A DNA stretch of 64,000 bases from Paenibacillus stellifer. GTDB taxonomy: Bacteria > Bacillota > Bacilli > Paenibacillales > Paenibacillaceae. The stretch is taken from positions 1,456,501 to 1,520,500 of the forward strand of contig NZ_CP009286.1 in NCBI RefSeq assembly GCF_000758685.1, given 5' to 3'. A program made the translations under genes and the position numbers. Shown in pieces: positions 7,713 to 17,819 of the stretch; the first letter of the stretch is position 1, and the number at the start of each line of letters is the position of its first letter. The notes under the pieces were generated by a model, which had not been told where the DNA came from, ran no database searches, and saw nothing but the letters and a program-made list of their open reading frames with translations.

Positions 7713-9958
7713 AAAAGGCAATATTTCGAGGGATCATTGGAACTCTTCTAATCGCCGCAGTCATAAATCCTTCTGTTTCGTTCTCGGCTGAGGCTCCCAA
7801 TGTGAAAACCGGATCGGTTTCCGTTCCTGTAAGCATTGGTCTGACGGGCTCGGGTAACGCGGCCAAAACCTACCTGCTAGATTTACCCAGCGGTATACTT
7901 GCTTCCTCGATCCGTAGCGGATCACTGAAATATTCCGGAAACAACACGATCATTGACTCCATTAGCATCGAGAACGGGAAGATCAAGCTGAAACTGAAGG
8001 GAAACGAGAAGAAAGAAACATTCTCAGTAAGAGGAGCCTACAATCGTTACGATGACAAATTTCGTAGTGTCCCTGGTAACTCTATTTGGAGATACGCAGA
8101 TGGTCGACGTTGGCAAATCAACGATTACGACGAAGACAGGAAAGCCAACTTTAGCTACAATTTCAATGCCACGGATTCCCTGACGCCGTCTGGAGATCCG
8201 CCACATCGAGCAGTAACAACGAAATCAACACCGGTTGATCCGAGTACAGCCGTATGGTACAAGGATGAAAGTTCAAAAGTGGAATACAGCAGCGTAGATC
8301 CCTCCAGCGTTGATATTGTGGCTTCTCCGTCATCTAGTGGGGACCTCTCTATTAAAAACGGCGGCTTTACTGTAACCCATGTCATACCGACTCAGAATTT
8401 CACTCCCGAGGAGGTGCCCGACAGTTTTGAAAAAGGTCCCTGGGTTATTGGGAGGTTGTATTACACCACGGTATACTACTATTTCACCGGCACAGCCAGA
8501 GTCACAGCCTACAGCTATAGCGGTACAGTCTCTTTCGATTACACACTACCATCAGAACCCACCCTCGACGGCAAGGTAACCGTAGTCAACCCCAGCCCTA
8601 ACCCGACTCAATTCAAGGGCGTTAATATCCCGGTTACCTTAAGGGTAAATGGCAATCTATTAGCCTATACGGATTCGTCTAACATCCAGGAATGGGTGTT
8701 TTATGCGAAGGAAACTGGGTCGTCGGATGTGAAAATGATGAAGGATTACAACAAGGTACTAAGCAGTACCCAGTCATTCAGTACCTTTATTCTTCCGAAG
8801 GATAAAGTTAAACAGGCAATCGAGGCGAGGGGCGAATTTGAGCAAGAATACACGCTTACCGTTACTGTGCGTTTCTCCAGACCTGTAGCCACAGCTTCCG
8901 GGAGTATCTCTTCACTAACGCAGACGATGAAGGCGACGGTAGGGGCTGCCAATAATCCTGATCCACCGCCAACCGGTGGCAATAAGCGGCCTGTCGCCAT
9001 TCTGAGCGTTCCGGATTCGGTTATGGCCGGGCAGGAATTTTTGGTCTATGGTGCAGACTCGTATGACCCGGACGGAACGATTGTCGATTACAACTACGGC
9101 ACGGGTCCTGCCGTCGATGAGGTAACGGGGAAATACGGGTTCACTTGGTATCCGTTGTCTGAGGTGGGGAACACGCGGACGATTAGCCTTGTCGTCACAG
9201 ATAATGATGATCTCTCAGGCAGCACTACGGGCAAAGTGGATATTGAAGCTCCCAAACCAAGGGCGGCTATTACTGTTCTGGGTACGAAAAAAGAGAACCG
9301 TAAGGTTACGCTCCATAATGCCAGCATCGACCTGGCTACACATTTTCCAATGGACCCGGCCAAGACCCGGATTATGATTCAGGCTGTCAGCGGCGGCACG
9401 GCTTCCGATATCAAGTACAGCGGATCGCTCAGTGGCGTAAACGACAAAGATGTCGTGTTCAAAAAGCCAGGGACTTACAGGGCGACGATTTATGTGGAGA
9501 ATAATGTAGGGTATTCCGACACCGCTCAAATCACATTTGATATTGCACCGGATCAACCGCCTGTACCGTACATTTCGGTTCCGAGCCAGGCTTACCGTGA
9601 TCCGGACAATGGCAATAAGGCGGCGGCTGTGCTGGATGATTTGTCTTTTTCACCGGACTTTGATTATATCGGTCACCGGTTTTGGCAGTACCGCTATGAT
9701 TCGGACAATGATGGCAGCTTTACCGACGAATCCTGGACAACGCTCAGTGATGGCAATGAGAGCCGGGTTAATTTCACCCCTGCAAAGGTAGGCCGGTATG
9801 AAATCAGGCTTACCGTGACCGAGGAATTCGACCAGCCAACGATTGACGAGTTCGTTACGGCGGCAGACCGGAAATCAGCTAATACGGATACGCAGAGTGC
9901 GGCAGAAAAGATCGTGACCGTATATAACCGTGCCCCGGTTGTGGACTGGTCTTGGTAG
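7709..9958 (+). CDS. Large exported protein with PKD-like repeats
   Basis: 749 aa with signal peptide 1-28 (cleavage near SFSAEA). After a 250-residue Ser/Tyr/Thr-rich region, PKD-like modules appear: PVAILSVPDSVMAGQ with YDPDGTIVDYNYG near residue 430, and a later DNDGSFTDESW region near 670. PKD folds are common in surface adhesins and glycan-binding proteins. The chain stops soon after the opening strand of another module (NRAPVVDWSW), as if truncated. It is coupled to the preceding gene by a 4-bp overlap. There is no LPXTG anchor or membrane tail, so retention may rely on the pilus machine or on the next protein. Base composition is slightly AT-richer than the flanking genes. Confidence 0.7.
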   Translation: MKKAIFRGIIGTLLIAAVINPSVSFSAEAPNVKTGSVSVPVSIGLTGSGNAAKTYLLDLPSGILASSIRSGSLKYSGNNTIIDSISIENGKIKLKLKGNEKKETFSVRGAYNRYDDKFRSVPGNSIWRYADGRRWQINDYDEDRKANFSYNFNATDSLTPSGDPPHRAVTTKSTPVDPSTAVWYKDESSKVEYSSVDPSSVDIVASPSSSGDLSIKNGGFTVTHVIPTQNFTPEEVPDSFEKGPWVIGRLYYTTVYYYFTGTARVTAYSYSGTVSFDYTLPSEPTLDGKVTVVNPSPNPTQFKGVNIPVTLRVNGNLLAYTDSSNIQEWVFYAKETGSSDVKMMKDYNKVLSSTQSFSTFILPKDKVKQAIEARGEFEQEYTLTVTVRFSRPVATASGSISSLTQTMKATVGAANNPDPPPTGGNKRPVAILSVPDSVMAGQEFLVYGADSYDPDGTIVDYNYGTGPAVDEVTGKYGFTWYPLSEVGNTRTISLVVTDNDDLSGSTTGKVDIEAPKPRAAITVLGTKKENRKVTLHNASIDLATHFPMDPAKTRIMIQAVSGGTASDIKYSGSLSGVNDKDVVFKKPGTYRATIYVENNVGYSDTAQITFDIAPDQPPVPYISVPSQAYRDPDNGNKAAAVLDDLSFSPDFDYIGHRFWQYRYDSDNDGSFTDESWTTLSDGNESRVNFTPAKVGRYEIRLTVTEEFDQPTIDEFVTAADRKSANTDTQSAAEKIVTVYNRAPVVDWSW

Positions 9959-9976
9959 AGAGGAGGGAAGTACATC

Positions 9977-12900
9977 TTGAAGATATGGATTAGAAGCTTA
10001 GGTATCGTATCTCTGATCGCAGCGCTGCTGCTTCCTTTGGTCCCCGTAGTGGATATCCCAGTGTTGCTTCCGAAAGCGGAGGCAGCCGGTGAGGTCATCG
10101 AATTTAACCAGATTGATGTTCCCGCGCTGCATTTAGCGGCCAGCAGGCCGGCTCCGTATGGAGCCGATGATAACTGGTATGCGGGGAACATGACTGTTGA
10201 TATTCCGGATTTTTCTGCGAATATGAAATACAATCAGGTCACAGGAGAACTGCATATTGATTTATCCCGTCTCTATCTCCCGACTTCGTGGATCATTAAT
10301 CGTGAGCCATTAGGCGCTTATCCCAAGAGTCCGGACCAATCTTCCCGATGGACGCACGGATATGTTGCAGGCTTTGCCAGCCGTATTTTAGTTACGTATG
10401 CAGATGGCAGTACCGCAGTTATCGCTAACGTTGGAACAGGAGGGAGCTTTGATCCGCCGGATACCCGAACTTACGTTGATGCGACAACGCAATATACGGC
10501 GCTCCCCTCGTATGCCTATGTAGATCATTTTCTGGCAGACTGGGAATGGTACTCTTATGTGGAGCATAGGCAAATCACCAACTCGTTCTCCGCTTATGTG
10601 GTGCCGAGCAAAAAGCCAATCAAGATCCAATTCTTGCAGTCCTTTTCGGATACGTATTGGGTGAGCGATAAATTTCTTAACTCATCAGCTATAAAAATGT
10701 ACAACTCATATGTAACTACCGATGACCGATCATTTCCGCTAACAACGAATAAAGATCCATCTTTGACGCTCACTTCGGCGCCGGGACTGAACATTATGAA
10801 TGAGACGGGGTTTAGCACCTACAACCTGGAGGGCTACGTTCAAGACGTGGACAATGACACGCTGGATGTAATCGCGGAAATTCCGAATGTATTTTACAAA
10901 AAAATCTCCCTATCCAGTACCGCCTCGCCTAAAAATTTCATTATTCCTATCGACGCGATCACGGACAGCCTATCCCCGGGGAACTATACGATCAACGTGA
11001 AAGCTGTGGACCCCTTTAATATGAAGGCTGAAGCATCAAGTTCCATCACAGTAACGAAGAGGTTGAAAAACAAGGCGTTCCTGCTGGTTAATGAACCGGT
11101 CAGCATATCCGGCAGCTACTCCGACTATGAGAATGACCCGAAGTACGCGGAGAGGTTCAAATACGACCAGGACCCGAGTCTTTTTGACAATCCGATGGGG
11201 CTGATTTCAGATAGCGGGCTGTGGAGAACCAGCAAATATACGTCTTTCCCGTATACTGGTGCTTACGTGGCAAGCTTCCAGAACCGGGACAACCCGCTCA
11301 ATGACGACCGGTTTGATGAATTCCGGAAATGGAGCCGGGACAATTTATCCAGCATGACCTTCCTGGTGCATCGCAGGCCCATTGCGCTGTTCACGGCAAG
11401 GTTGAGCAACGGGACCGTATCGCTTGCCGACCGATCGTATGATCTGGATCATATTTCGGCTCCCTCGAAAGGGATCTATGCCTGGCAGTGGCAGTATAAG
11501 AAAACATCGGAAGAGGTTTGGACGGAAGGCCAGCTCTCAACCCTCCCAAGCAGCGACCAATACGACATCCGGCTACGGGTACGGGATATAGACGGTCCGG
11601 ATGGGATCGGGGTATGGAGCGACTGGTATCAGGTCACGGTTGGCAGCCCAAGCAATTTGCCTCCTGTCGCCCTCTTCACCGTTACGCCGAACTATGTCAG
11701 CCACCGGAAGAGCACAACGATCACGGATCAATCCTTTGACCCGGACAACGATCCGCTGGATCAGTACGAATGGTCGGTTGTGAAAAATGGAGTGGGAACC
11801 AAATGGTACTCAATTGGCTCAGCAACGACACCGCCAAATATTGCTTCCTATGGAGTCGGCAGCTATACGGTTACGCTTAAAGTCCATGACAACCGCGGGC
11901 TATGGTCCAATCCGTATTCCCAGACCGTGCAGGTGATCAACTCGCCTCCGGTGGCTGCTTTTACGATGCCAAGTGAGCTGTACCGGGATTCGGTGGTTGC
12001 CATGACCAACTTGACCCCTGATCCGGATGACGACGACGAGGCTGTCAGCTACAGCTGGAACTCCAGGTTGAACAGCAGCGGGTATTATTACGAGGGCAGC
12101 AACCGCAACCAGAATGTTAGCATCCGGAGTCTGATCTCGCAAATGGGGATTACGGATAAGCAGGCCGTTTCGGATGGTTGGGAAATGCGCTTGACGGCAT
12201 CTGACGGTACTTTAAGCTCCAATGCGACGCAGCTGTTCACGGTTCTGAATCATGTTCCCAGTGCTGCCATCAACGGGTCAGACACGGCAGTTCAATACAA
12301 TTCCTATGCGTACACATCGGCCGACGAAGACGGAGATCCATCCGATATGAGCAGCCTGCAATATTATTGGAAAATAACCGATTCGGACGGCGGGGTGAAA
12401 ATGCTCCGGACGCCAAATGTGCAGCTCACCTACAATGAGCCTGGCGTTTATACACTCGAACATTGGGCCGTGGACCAGATTGGAGACAAGTCGAATATTG
12501 CTTCGCTGAAGGTAACGGTAGCCGAGAATCAGCCTCCAGCCATGACGCTGACCTCTCCCCCGGGCATTCGGTCCAATCCGACGATCATTGATGCGGAGAA
12601 GGAAGGGGACCCATTGATCAAATGGAATTACTCAGATCCGAATGGAGATCCGCAGGAGAAATACCGGCTGGAGTTCTACACCAAGGATAGCCTTTTAGCC
12701 AAAACGATTGAGAACGACGACAGCACCGGATCTATCCGGCAGTACCAGATGCCCAACCAATCCCTGGAACGATTCCTGTTCTACTCGGTGGTCGGTCGGG
12801 CGTATTCCAAGAACAACTGGTCCGAAATCTCTAACGAGAAAGCGTTCATTATCGACAACCCGCCCGTTCCCGGCTTCACCCTGATCACCGATACGGGGAA

Positions 12901-13885
12901 GGACGCCACGAAGGTTCCCATTTATCGGACGGATGTTTTGCAGGTTGAGAGCACAGCGTATGACGAAGATGAAGCCAAGGGCGACACACTGTCGTATCAA
13001 TATTATCTGAAAAAGAGCGGCGGTTCCGAGGGGCAAGTAAACACAGCCGCCGACTTCAGCAAGCAGTTCACTAGCAACGGCATCTTTACGTACCGTCAGG
13101 TGGTGACAGACTCTCTGGGTCTGTTCCGTGAGGTTATTCACGCTTTGACCGTGGTGAACCGGCTGCCGGCAGTCAGCTTGACCTTCCCGACAAGTGACAC
13201 CTTGTCCAAGCCGACCATCTCCAGCACATTGACTCCGATCATCAAATGGAGCTATTCCGATCCAGACGGGGATGAGCAGCAGCGCTTCCAGGTCAAAATT
13301 TACGATGCTGTATCGAGTGTACTGCTCGTGGATTCGGGGGAACAAGTCTCCGCAGCGAACCAGTGGAAGGTTCCGGCCGGTGCGCTGGAAGAGAATCGAA
13401 AGTATGCGGTCGAGGTTACGGTTCACGATGGTCTGGGAAGCGAGGGCTTTGGCAGCACCACTTCCCCGCGCAAGTATATGCTGGTTAATCTGCTGAGCGT
13501 AAAAGGCGGGGTCAAGCATACATCGGATTGGAATATGAACCGGCAAAATTACAATCTGAAGCAGACCGGCGATCCGGAGAGCCCGCGGGCGTACAATGTC
13601 TTTTGGGCGGGAGAGAAGTTCGTACTGGCGGCAGATGCAACCGGACTACCGGATACTATCGAAGTTACCATGGACGGCGGTTTTACCACACAAATGACAG
13701 TAATCGATGAAGATAAGAAATTATGGACCGGCTCGCTGAGCGATGAATCGTTCCAGTATCTGACGGATGGACCCATTACGTTTACCTTTACTGCCACAAA
13801 TGAATATCAGACGAAAACGGATAAGGTTACGGTCTATATTTCAGGGGTCTGGAGCGACTACTTCCGGAATCACCGGATCAAATGA
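9977..13885 (+). CDS. Giant exported multi-PKD/fibronectin-like protein
   Basis: 1302 aa. The start is TTG at 9977, with GAGGAGGG at about 9959-9967. Signal peptide at 1-37 (cleavage near AEAAGE). At least five Ig-like modules begin with a Pro-Pro/Val hinge (LPPVALFTVTP, SPPVAAFTMPS, NPPVPGFTLIT) and carry DPDxD turns typical of PKD domains (SFDPDNDPLD, PDPDDDDE, SDPNGDPQ, SDPDGDEQ). There is no cell-wall sorting signal, SLH or LysM domain. It lies in the same frame as the preceding gene, only a TAG and six codons apart, and is followed by a terminator. Likely a long fibrous adhesin or filament component; carbohydrate binding is possible but unproven. Confidence 0.75.
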   Translation: MKIWIRSLGIVSLIAALLLPLVPVVDIPVLLPKAEAAGEVIEFNQIDVPALHLAASRPAPYGADDNWYAGNMTVDIPDFSANMKYNQVTGELHIDLSRLYLPTSWIINREPLGAYPKSPDQSSRWTHGYVAGFASRILVTYADGSTAVIANVGTGGSFDPPDTRTYVDATTQYTALPSYAYVDHFLADWEWYSYVEHRQITNSFSAYVVPSKKPIKIQFLQSFSDTYWVSDKFLNSSAIKMYNSYVTTDDRSFPLTTNKDPSLTLTSAPGLNIMNETGFSTYNLEGYVQDVDNDTLDVIAEIPNVFYKKISLSSTASPKNFIIPIDAITDSLSPGNYTINVKAVDPFNMKAEASSSITVTKRLKNKAFLLVNEPVSISGSYSDYENDPKYAERFKYDQDPSLFDNPMGLISDSGLWRTSKYTSFPYTGAYVASFQNRDNPLNDDRFDEFRKWSRDNLSSMTFLVHRRPIALFTARLSNGTVSLADRSYDLDHISAPSKGIYAWQWQYKKTSEEVWTEGQLSTLPSSDQYDIRLRVRDIDGPDGIGVWSDWYQVTVGSPSNLPPVALFTVTPNYVSHRKSTTITDQSFDPDNDPLDQYEWSVVKNGVGTKWYSIGSATTPPNIASYGVGSYTVTLKVHDNRGLWSNPYSQTVQVINSPPVAAFTMPSELYRDSVVAMTNLTPDPDDDDEAVSYSWNSRLNSSGYYYEGSNRNQNVSIRSLISQMGITDKQAVSDGWEMRLTASDGTLSSNATQLFTVLNHVPSAAINGSDTAVQYNSYAYTSADEDGDPSDMSSLQYYWKITDSDGGVKMLRTPNVQLTYNEPGVYTLEHWAVDQIGDKSNIASLKVTVAENQPPAMTLTSPPGIRSNPTIIDAEKEGDPLIKWNYSDPNGDPQEKYRLEFYTKDSLLAKTIENDDSTGSIRQYQMPNQSLERFLFYSVVGRAYSKNNWSEISNEKAFIIDNPPVPGFTLITDTGKDATKVPIYRTDVLQVESTAYDEDEAKGDTLSYQYYLKKSGGSEGQVNTAADFSKQFTSNGIFTYRQVVTDSLGLFREVIHALTVVNRLPAVSLTFPTSDTLSKPTISSTLTPIIKWSYSDPDGDEQQRFQVKIYDAVSSVLLVDSGEQVSAANQWKVPAGALEENRKYAVEVTVHDGLGSEGFGSTTSPRKYMLVNLLSVKGGVKHTSDWNMNRQNYNLKQTGDPESPRAYNVFWAGEKFVLAADATGLPDTIEVTMDGGFTTQMTVIDEDKKLWTGSLSDESFQYLTDGPITFTFTATNEYQTKTDKVTVYISGVWSDYFRNHRIK

Positions 13886-13890
13886 TACAG

Positions 13891-13922
13891 GGAAGAGGCC
13901 GCGCGGCGGCTTCTTCCTTTTT
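13891..13922 (+). terminator. Terminator of the Tad/PKD locus
   Basis: A 12-bp stem with one G-U pair (GGAAGAGGCCGC with GCGGCTTCTTCC, 3-nt loop) ends in five T, 6 bp after the stop of the 1302-aa gene. Confidence 0.85.
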
Positions 13923-13936
13923 ATGATGGAACATAA

Positions 13937-13957
13937 TAAAAGGGCCGCGAATGGCCC
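13937..13957 (-). terminator. Terminator of the minus-strand gene at 13968-14639
   Basis: GGGCC at 13942-13946 pairs with GGCCC at 13953-13957; read on the minus strand the stem is followed by TTTTATT. It is short but lies 11 bp beyond the stop codon. Confidence 0.6.
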
Positions 13958-13967
13958 ATTAAATACT

Positions 13968-14639
13968 TTACTTCTTTAGTTTCAATTTATATTTGCTAAT
14001 AACAGAATTTAAAAAGGTCTGATATTCAGACTCCGATGCTTTTTCTTCAATTCTCATTGATTTTGAATCTGGAGCAATCTCTGAGTTGCCATTTAAATTA
14101 AATTTACCAAGATTCAAATTCAAGACGAAGTATTGTCCCTGGTCATTCTTTTTAAGAAAGATAACATATTCCGAATCTTTTTTGAGCTTTGAATACTCGT
14201 TACGAGTAATTTTTGTATCTTTCTTTTCCGTGTCAGTGTAACCTACGGGTTCAGCTACTTGGAATGTCTGACCGGACACCAAATCCAGGTCGGCAGGCTT
14301 CTTCAGCACTGACGTTACTTTTAGATCTGTTAAAGTGTAAAACTCTTGAATATTCCCATCACCATACGTTGTAGTTACATGTTCTCTATCTTTAAAATCA
14401 CTGACAGGAGTCCCTGTAAGTATTAAATCTGAGTGTTCCTCCAGCGCATCTACATTTGAATATGTTATATAAAGGCCTTCAGTGCTTACAACCTTCTCGT
14501 CAGCTATAGAAGAAGGCTGTGGGGCATTGATATTACTTTTTACTTCATATGATTGATAGAAAAAATACCATCCTGCTGCCAGAGTAAGCATTATACTCAA
14601 TAATAAATAACTGCTGTTTTTAACTCTTTGACTTATCAT
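13968..14639 (-). CDS. Membrane-anchored extracytoplasmic protein, unknown function
   Basis: 223 aa. On the minus strand AGGAGG precedes the ATG at 14639. Residues 9-28 form one membrane anchor (SSYLLLSIMLTLAAGWYFFY), the rest is extracytoplasmic with a lysine-rich C-terminus (SKYKLKLKK). I do not recognise the fold; the DLILTGTPVSDF and SEYVIFLKKND segments are reminiscent of a small beta-barrel found in exported Bacillus proteins. The gene is markedly AT-rich compared with both neighbours and points the other way, which suggests later acquisition. It has its own terminator and promoter-like TATAAT. Confidence 0.7.
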   Translation of the reverse strand: MISQRVKNSSYLLLSIMLTLAAGWYFFYQSYEVKSNINAPQPSSIADEKVVSTEGLYITYSNVDALEEHSDLILTGTPVSDFKDREHVTTTYGDGNIQEFYTLTDLKVTSVLKKPADLDLVSGQTFQVAEPVGYTDTEKKDTKITRNEYSKLKKDSEYVIFLKKNDQGQYFVLNLNLGKFNLNGNSEIAPDSKSMRIEEKASESEYQTFLNSVISKYKLKLKK

Positions 14640-14982
14640 AGGATCTAATTCCTCCTAAAAAATGAATATCCCCATTTAGTTTGCTTATTTATCGTAAAAT
14701 AAACTTTACACTAAAATCTTACAAATTATATGATATTTATAAAATTGTCATAGCATAGTGCTTGCAAGAAACATTAATCCTTATGAAGCTCCGAAAAAAA
14801 TTCCGGCTGGAGTGCAATGCCAAAGACTTTTCCACTCCAATAACGTGTATAAATCGCGCGTCAAACTGGCGACACTTGAATGGTTAGACCGAAGGTTCGC
14901 AAAAACAATGGTAATGCTTCCACATTAGTGATACAATAATAGTCAAAATGACATTCTTGAGTTCCAGAGGAGGATTAATTGA
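14640..14982. other. Intergenic region between divergent genes (343 bp)
   Basis: AT-rich on the left half, carrying the minus-strand promoter, and then more GC-rich toward tkt, where TGATACAAT at 14929-14937 reads as an extended -10 for tkt. A GGAGTG/CACTCC inverted repeat lies near 14810-14840. No open frame with an RBS is seen. Confidence 0.5.
14725..14751 (-). promoter_or_regulatory. Putative sigma-A promoter for the AT-rich gene
   Basis: On the minus strand TATAAT (14725-14730) follows ATGACA (14746-14751) after 15 bp. The -10 is perfect and the spacing is short. It lies about 85 bp before the start codon. Confidence 0.45.
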
Positions 14983-17031
14983 ATGACTGAACAACAGGCA
15001 AAAGAGCAAGCGATCCAGAAAGACGAGAACTCCACGATCGACAATCTGTCGATTACGACGATCCGTACGCTTGCTATTGATGCAATCGAGAAAGCCAAGT
15101 CCGGCCATCCGGGTATGCCAATGGGCTCCGCGCCGATGGGCTATCAGCTTTTTGCGAAGACGATGATCCACAATCCGGACCATCCGACCTGGGTGAACCG
15201 CGACCGGTTCGTTCTGTCGGCCGGACACGGCTCCATGCTGCTGTACAGCCTGCTGCATCTCAGCGGATATGATCTTCCGATGGAAGAACTGAAGCAGTTC
15301 CGCCAATGGGGAAGCTTGACTCCGGGTCACCCCGAGTTCGGCCACACCGCAGGCGTTGACGCTACTACCGGTCCGCTTGGCCAAGGCATTGCCATGGCTG
15401 TCGGCATGGCGATCGCGGAAGCGCAGCTTGGCGCTACCTATAATAAAGATCAGTACAATGTGATCGACCACTATACCTACGCCATTTGCGGCGACGGCGA
15501 CCTGATGGAGGGTATTTCCTCTGAAGCCGCGTCTCTGGCAGGCCACCTGAAGCTGGGCAAATTGATCGTGCTGTACGATTCGAATGACATCTCTCTCGAC
15601 GGCAAGCTGAACCTGGCGTTCTCTGAAAATGTGGCTCAGCGCTTTGAAGCCTATGGCTGGCAGGTGCTGCGCGTGGAAGACGGCAACGATCTGCCGGCGA
15701 TCGGCAAGGCTGTTGCGGAAGGCCAGGCTGTAACGGACAAGCCGACCCTGATCGAAGTGAAGACGGTTATCGGCTACGGCAGCCCGAACAAGCAGGGCAA
15801 GGGCGGTCATGGCGGTACGCACGGTTCGCCGCTCGGCGCCGAAGAAGCGAAGCTGACCAAGGAATTCTACAAATGGGTATACGAAGAAGACTTCTATGTT
15901 CCGGATGAAGTGCGCGCCCATTTTGCTGAAGTGAAAGCTAAAGGCATCGCCGCCAACAAAGCGTGGGATGAGAAGTTCGCGGCGTACAAGCAGGCAAATC
16001 CGGAGCTTGCGGCCCAGCTCGAAACCGTGCTGAACGGCGACCTGAAAGAAGGATGGGACGCCAAGCTTCCGTTCTTCACAGCAGAAGACAAAGCGGTGTC
16101 CACCCGTGTGGCTTCCGGCAATGCACTGAACGGCCTGACCGAAGGCGTTCCGCAGCTGTTCGGCGGCTCCGCAGACCTGGAGAGCTCCACGATGACGCAT
16201 CTGAACGGACTGGCTTCGTTCACGCCTGAATCGTATGATGGCCGCAACATTTACTTCGGCGTGCGTGAATTCGGCATGGCCGCAGCCATGAACGGCATCG
16301 CGCTGCATTCCGGCCTGAAGGTGTTCGGCGGCACGTTCTTCGTCTTCACGGATTACCTGCGTCCGGCCGTTCGTCTGGCCGCGATCATGAAGCTGCCGGT
16401 TACGTACGTGCTTACGCATGACAGCATCGCTGTTGGCGAAGACGGTCCTACGCATGAGCCGATCGAACAGCTGGCTTCCCTGCGCATTATTCCGGGCCTC
16501 ACGGTCATCCGTCCGGCTGACGCCAACGAGACCTCCGCTGCCTGGGCTTACGCCATGGAGAACAAGTCGAACCCGGTAGCCCTGGTGCTTACCCGCCAGA
16601 ACTTGCCAATCCTCCCAGGAACGGTGGAAGGCGTTCGCGAGAACATCAAGCGCGGCGGCTACGTCGTGTCGGAAGCCAAGGGCAAGCCGCAGGCTCAGCT
16701 GATCGCAACCGGCTCCGAAGTTCAGCTGGCTGTAAAGGCCCAAGCTGCGCTGGCTGAACAAGGCATTGACGTTCGCGTCATCAGCCTGCCGAGCTGGGAT
16801 CTGTTCGAGAAGCAGGATAAGGCATACCGCGATTCCGTCATCCTGCCGGATGTCAAAGCTCGCCTGGCGATCGAAATGGCGCAGACCTTTGGCTGGGAAC
16901 GTTATACCGGCGACCAAGGCGACATTCTTGGCATTACTACCTTCGGCGCTTCGGCTCCTGGGGACACGGTAATCAAGGAATACGGCTTCACCGTAGAAAA
17001 TGTTGTTTCCCGCGTGAAAGCTTTGCTGTAA
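14983..17031 (+). CDS. tkt: Transketolase
   Basis: 682 aa, full length, start ATG with AGAGGAGG upstream. Transketolase moves two-carbon units between sugar phosphates in the pentose phosphate pathway using thiamine diphosphate and Mg2+. The N-terminal ThDP domain shows [12 protein letters not shown] and the ThDP motif GDGDLMEG (about residues 165-172) with SNDISLDG after it; the pyrimidine domain holds [15 protein letters not shown] with the catalytic glutamate, and the C-terminal domain is complete. It is followed after 45 bp by ppnP and by pgi two genes on, so carbohydrate and nucleoside-sugar recycling are grouped here. Confidence 0.96.
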   Translation: MTEQQAKEQAIQKDENSTIDNLSITTIRTLAIDAIEKAKSGHPGMPMGSAPMGYQLFAKTMIHNPDHPTWVNRDRFVLSAGHGSMLLYSLLHLSGYDLPMEELKQFRQWGSLTPGHPEFGHTAGVDATTGPLGQGIAMAVGMAIAEAQLGATYNKDQYNVIDHYTYAICGDGDLMEGISSEAASLAGHLKLGKLIVLYDSNDISLDGKLNLAFSENVAQRFEAYGWQVLRVEDGNDLPAIGKAVAEGQAVTDKPTLIEVKTVIGYGSPNKQGKGGHGGTHGSPLGAEEAKLTKEFYKWVYEEDFYVPDEVRAHFAEVKAKGIAANKAWDEKFAAYKQANPELAAQLETVLNGDLKEGWDAKLPFFTAEDKAVSTRVASGNALNGLTEGVPQLFGGSADLESSTMTHLNGLASFTPESYDGRNIYFGVREFGMAAAMNGIALHSGLKVFGGTFFVFTDYLRPAVRLAAIMKLPVTYVLTHDSIAVGEDGPTHEPIEQLASLRIIPGLTVIRPADANETSAAWAYAMENKSNPVALVLTRQNLPILPGTVEGVRENIKRGGYVVSEAKGKPQAQLIATGSEVQLAVKAQAALAEQGIDVRVISLPSWDLFEKQDKAYRDSVILPDVKARLAIEMAQTFGWERYTGDQGDILGITTFGASAPGDTVIKEYGFTVENVVSRVKALL

Positions 17032-17076
17032 TATAGTAAAGACCATACCAGCGAAGCCAAGGGGGACAAGAGAAGC

Positions 17077-17397
17077 ATGAGTCAGTTCAACAACGCAACC
17101 GTTCAGAAGCAAGCCAATATTTATTACGATGGAAAAGTAACCAGCCGTGCGGTGACTTTGGAGGATGGCCTCAAAGTTACACTCGGCATTATGCTTCCGG
17201 GCGTGTATGAGTTCGGTACCGAAGGACCGGAGACGATGGAGATTCTGTCCGGCAAGCTGAAGGTGCTGCTGCCAGGCGCGGACAGCTGGCTGGATATCGA
17301 TGGAACGGAGACCTTCCATGTTCCCGGCAATTCCAAGTTCTCTCTTGAGATTTTCACGGTAACTGACTACTGCTGCTCCTATCCGAAGAACCTGTAA
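17077..17397 (+). CDS. ppnP: Pyrimidine/purine nucleoside phosphorylase PpnP (DUF1255)
   Basis: 106 aa, matching the small cupin family of E. coli YaiE/PpnP in length and motifs (YDGKVTSRAVT, GIMLPGVYEFGT, PETMEILSGKLKVLLPG, FHVPGNSKFSLEI). The enzyme splits nucleosides with phosphate to base plus (deoxy)ribose-1-phosphate. RBS AAGGGGGAC precedes the ATG. It follows tkt closely and ends at a strong terminator, so it is probably cotranscribed with tkt; the pentose phosphate it yields feeds the same pathway. Confidence 0.9.
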   Translation: MSQFNNATVQKQANIYYDGKVTSRAVTLEDGLKVTLGIMLPGVYEFGTEGPETMEILSGKLKVLLPGADSWLDIDGTETFHVPGNSKFSLEIFTVTDYCCSYPKNL

Positions 17398-17428
17398 TAA
17401 TCAGACAACCCTAAACTGCACTACCGAT

Positions 17429-17482
17429 TGCAGCAATAGCGTCCAACAGCCTGATAAGGCGGATGCTGTTGCTGCATTTTTT
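17429..17482 (+). terminator. Terminator of tkt-ppnP
   Basis: A 16-bp stem with two G-U pairs (17429-17444 with 17461-17476) is followed by six T. Confidence 0.9.
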
Positions 17483-17660
17483 ACCTCAATTGAATATGTG
17501 CGTATGATGATTTCATGATTGGCAGCCCGAAGCGGGCCTTCGAAGGGTAGACGGGGCGGTCGGAGATTGGAGGCCGGTGTTTCCCGGAAAATGGGGCAAT
17601 ATAACTTCAGGCTCGGTCAGGAGGAGATGCAGCGGATGGCGACTAAGAGTCCTTCTGAGG

Positions 17661-17704
17661 CAAAAAAACTGCCAGCAGGCGGTATTCATACCGCAGCCGG
17701 CAGT
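17661..17704 (-). terminator. Terminator of the beta-hydroxyacid dehydrogenase gene
   Basis: On the minus strand ACTGCC..GGCAGT (outer) and GCGGTA..TACCGC (inner) form a two-part stem followed by seven T. It lies 200 bp past the stop codon, beyond the repeat cluster. Confidence 0.8.
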
Positions 17705-17819
17705 TCTATGGGATATGGCGAGTTGGGAGGGTATCGGCGAAACCCGACGGCAAGCGTTAGGAAACTGTTAGGGATCTGACGAGAAACTGTTAGGTAACGC
17801 CCGGTCCACAGGCTGCAAT

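Noticed and set aside
14884..17319. An 811-codon open frame on the minus strand opposite tkt
   Set aside because: It is a shadow caused by the strong codon bias of tkt; no RBS, no family resemblance, low-complexity Arg/His/Gly-rich product.
17519..17779. Possible 86-aa protein starting TTG between ppnP and the dehydrogenase gene
   Set aside because: No RBS, runs through a clear minus-strand terminator stem, product without any family character.
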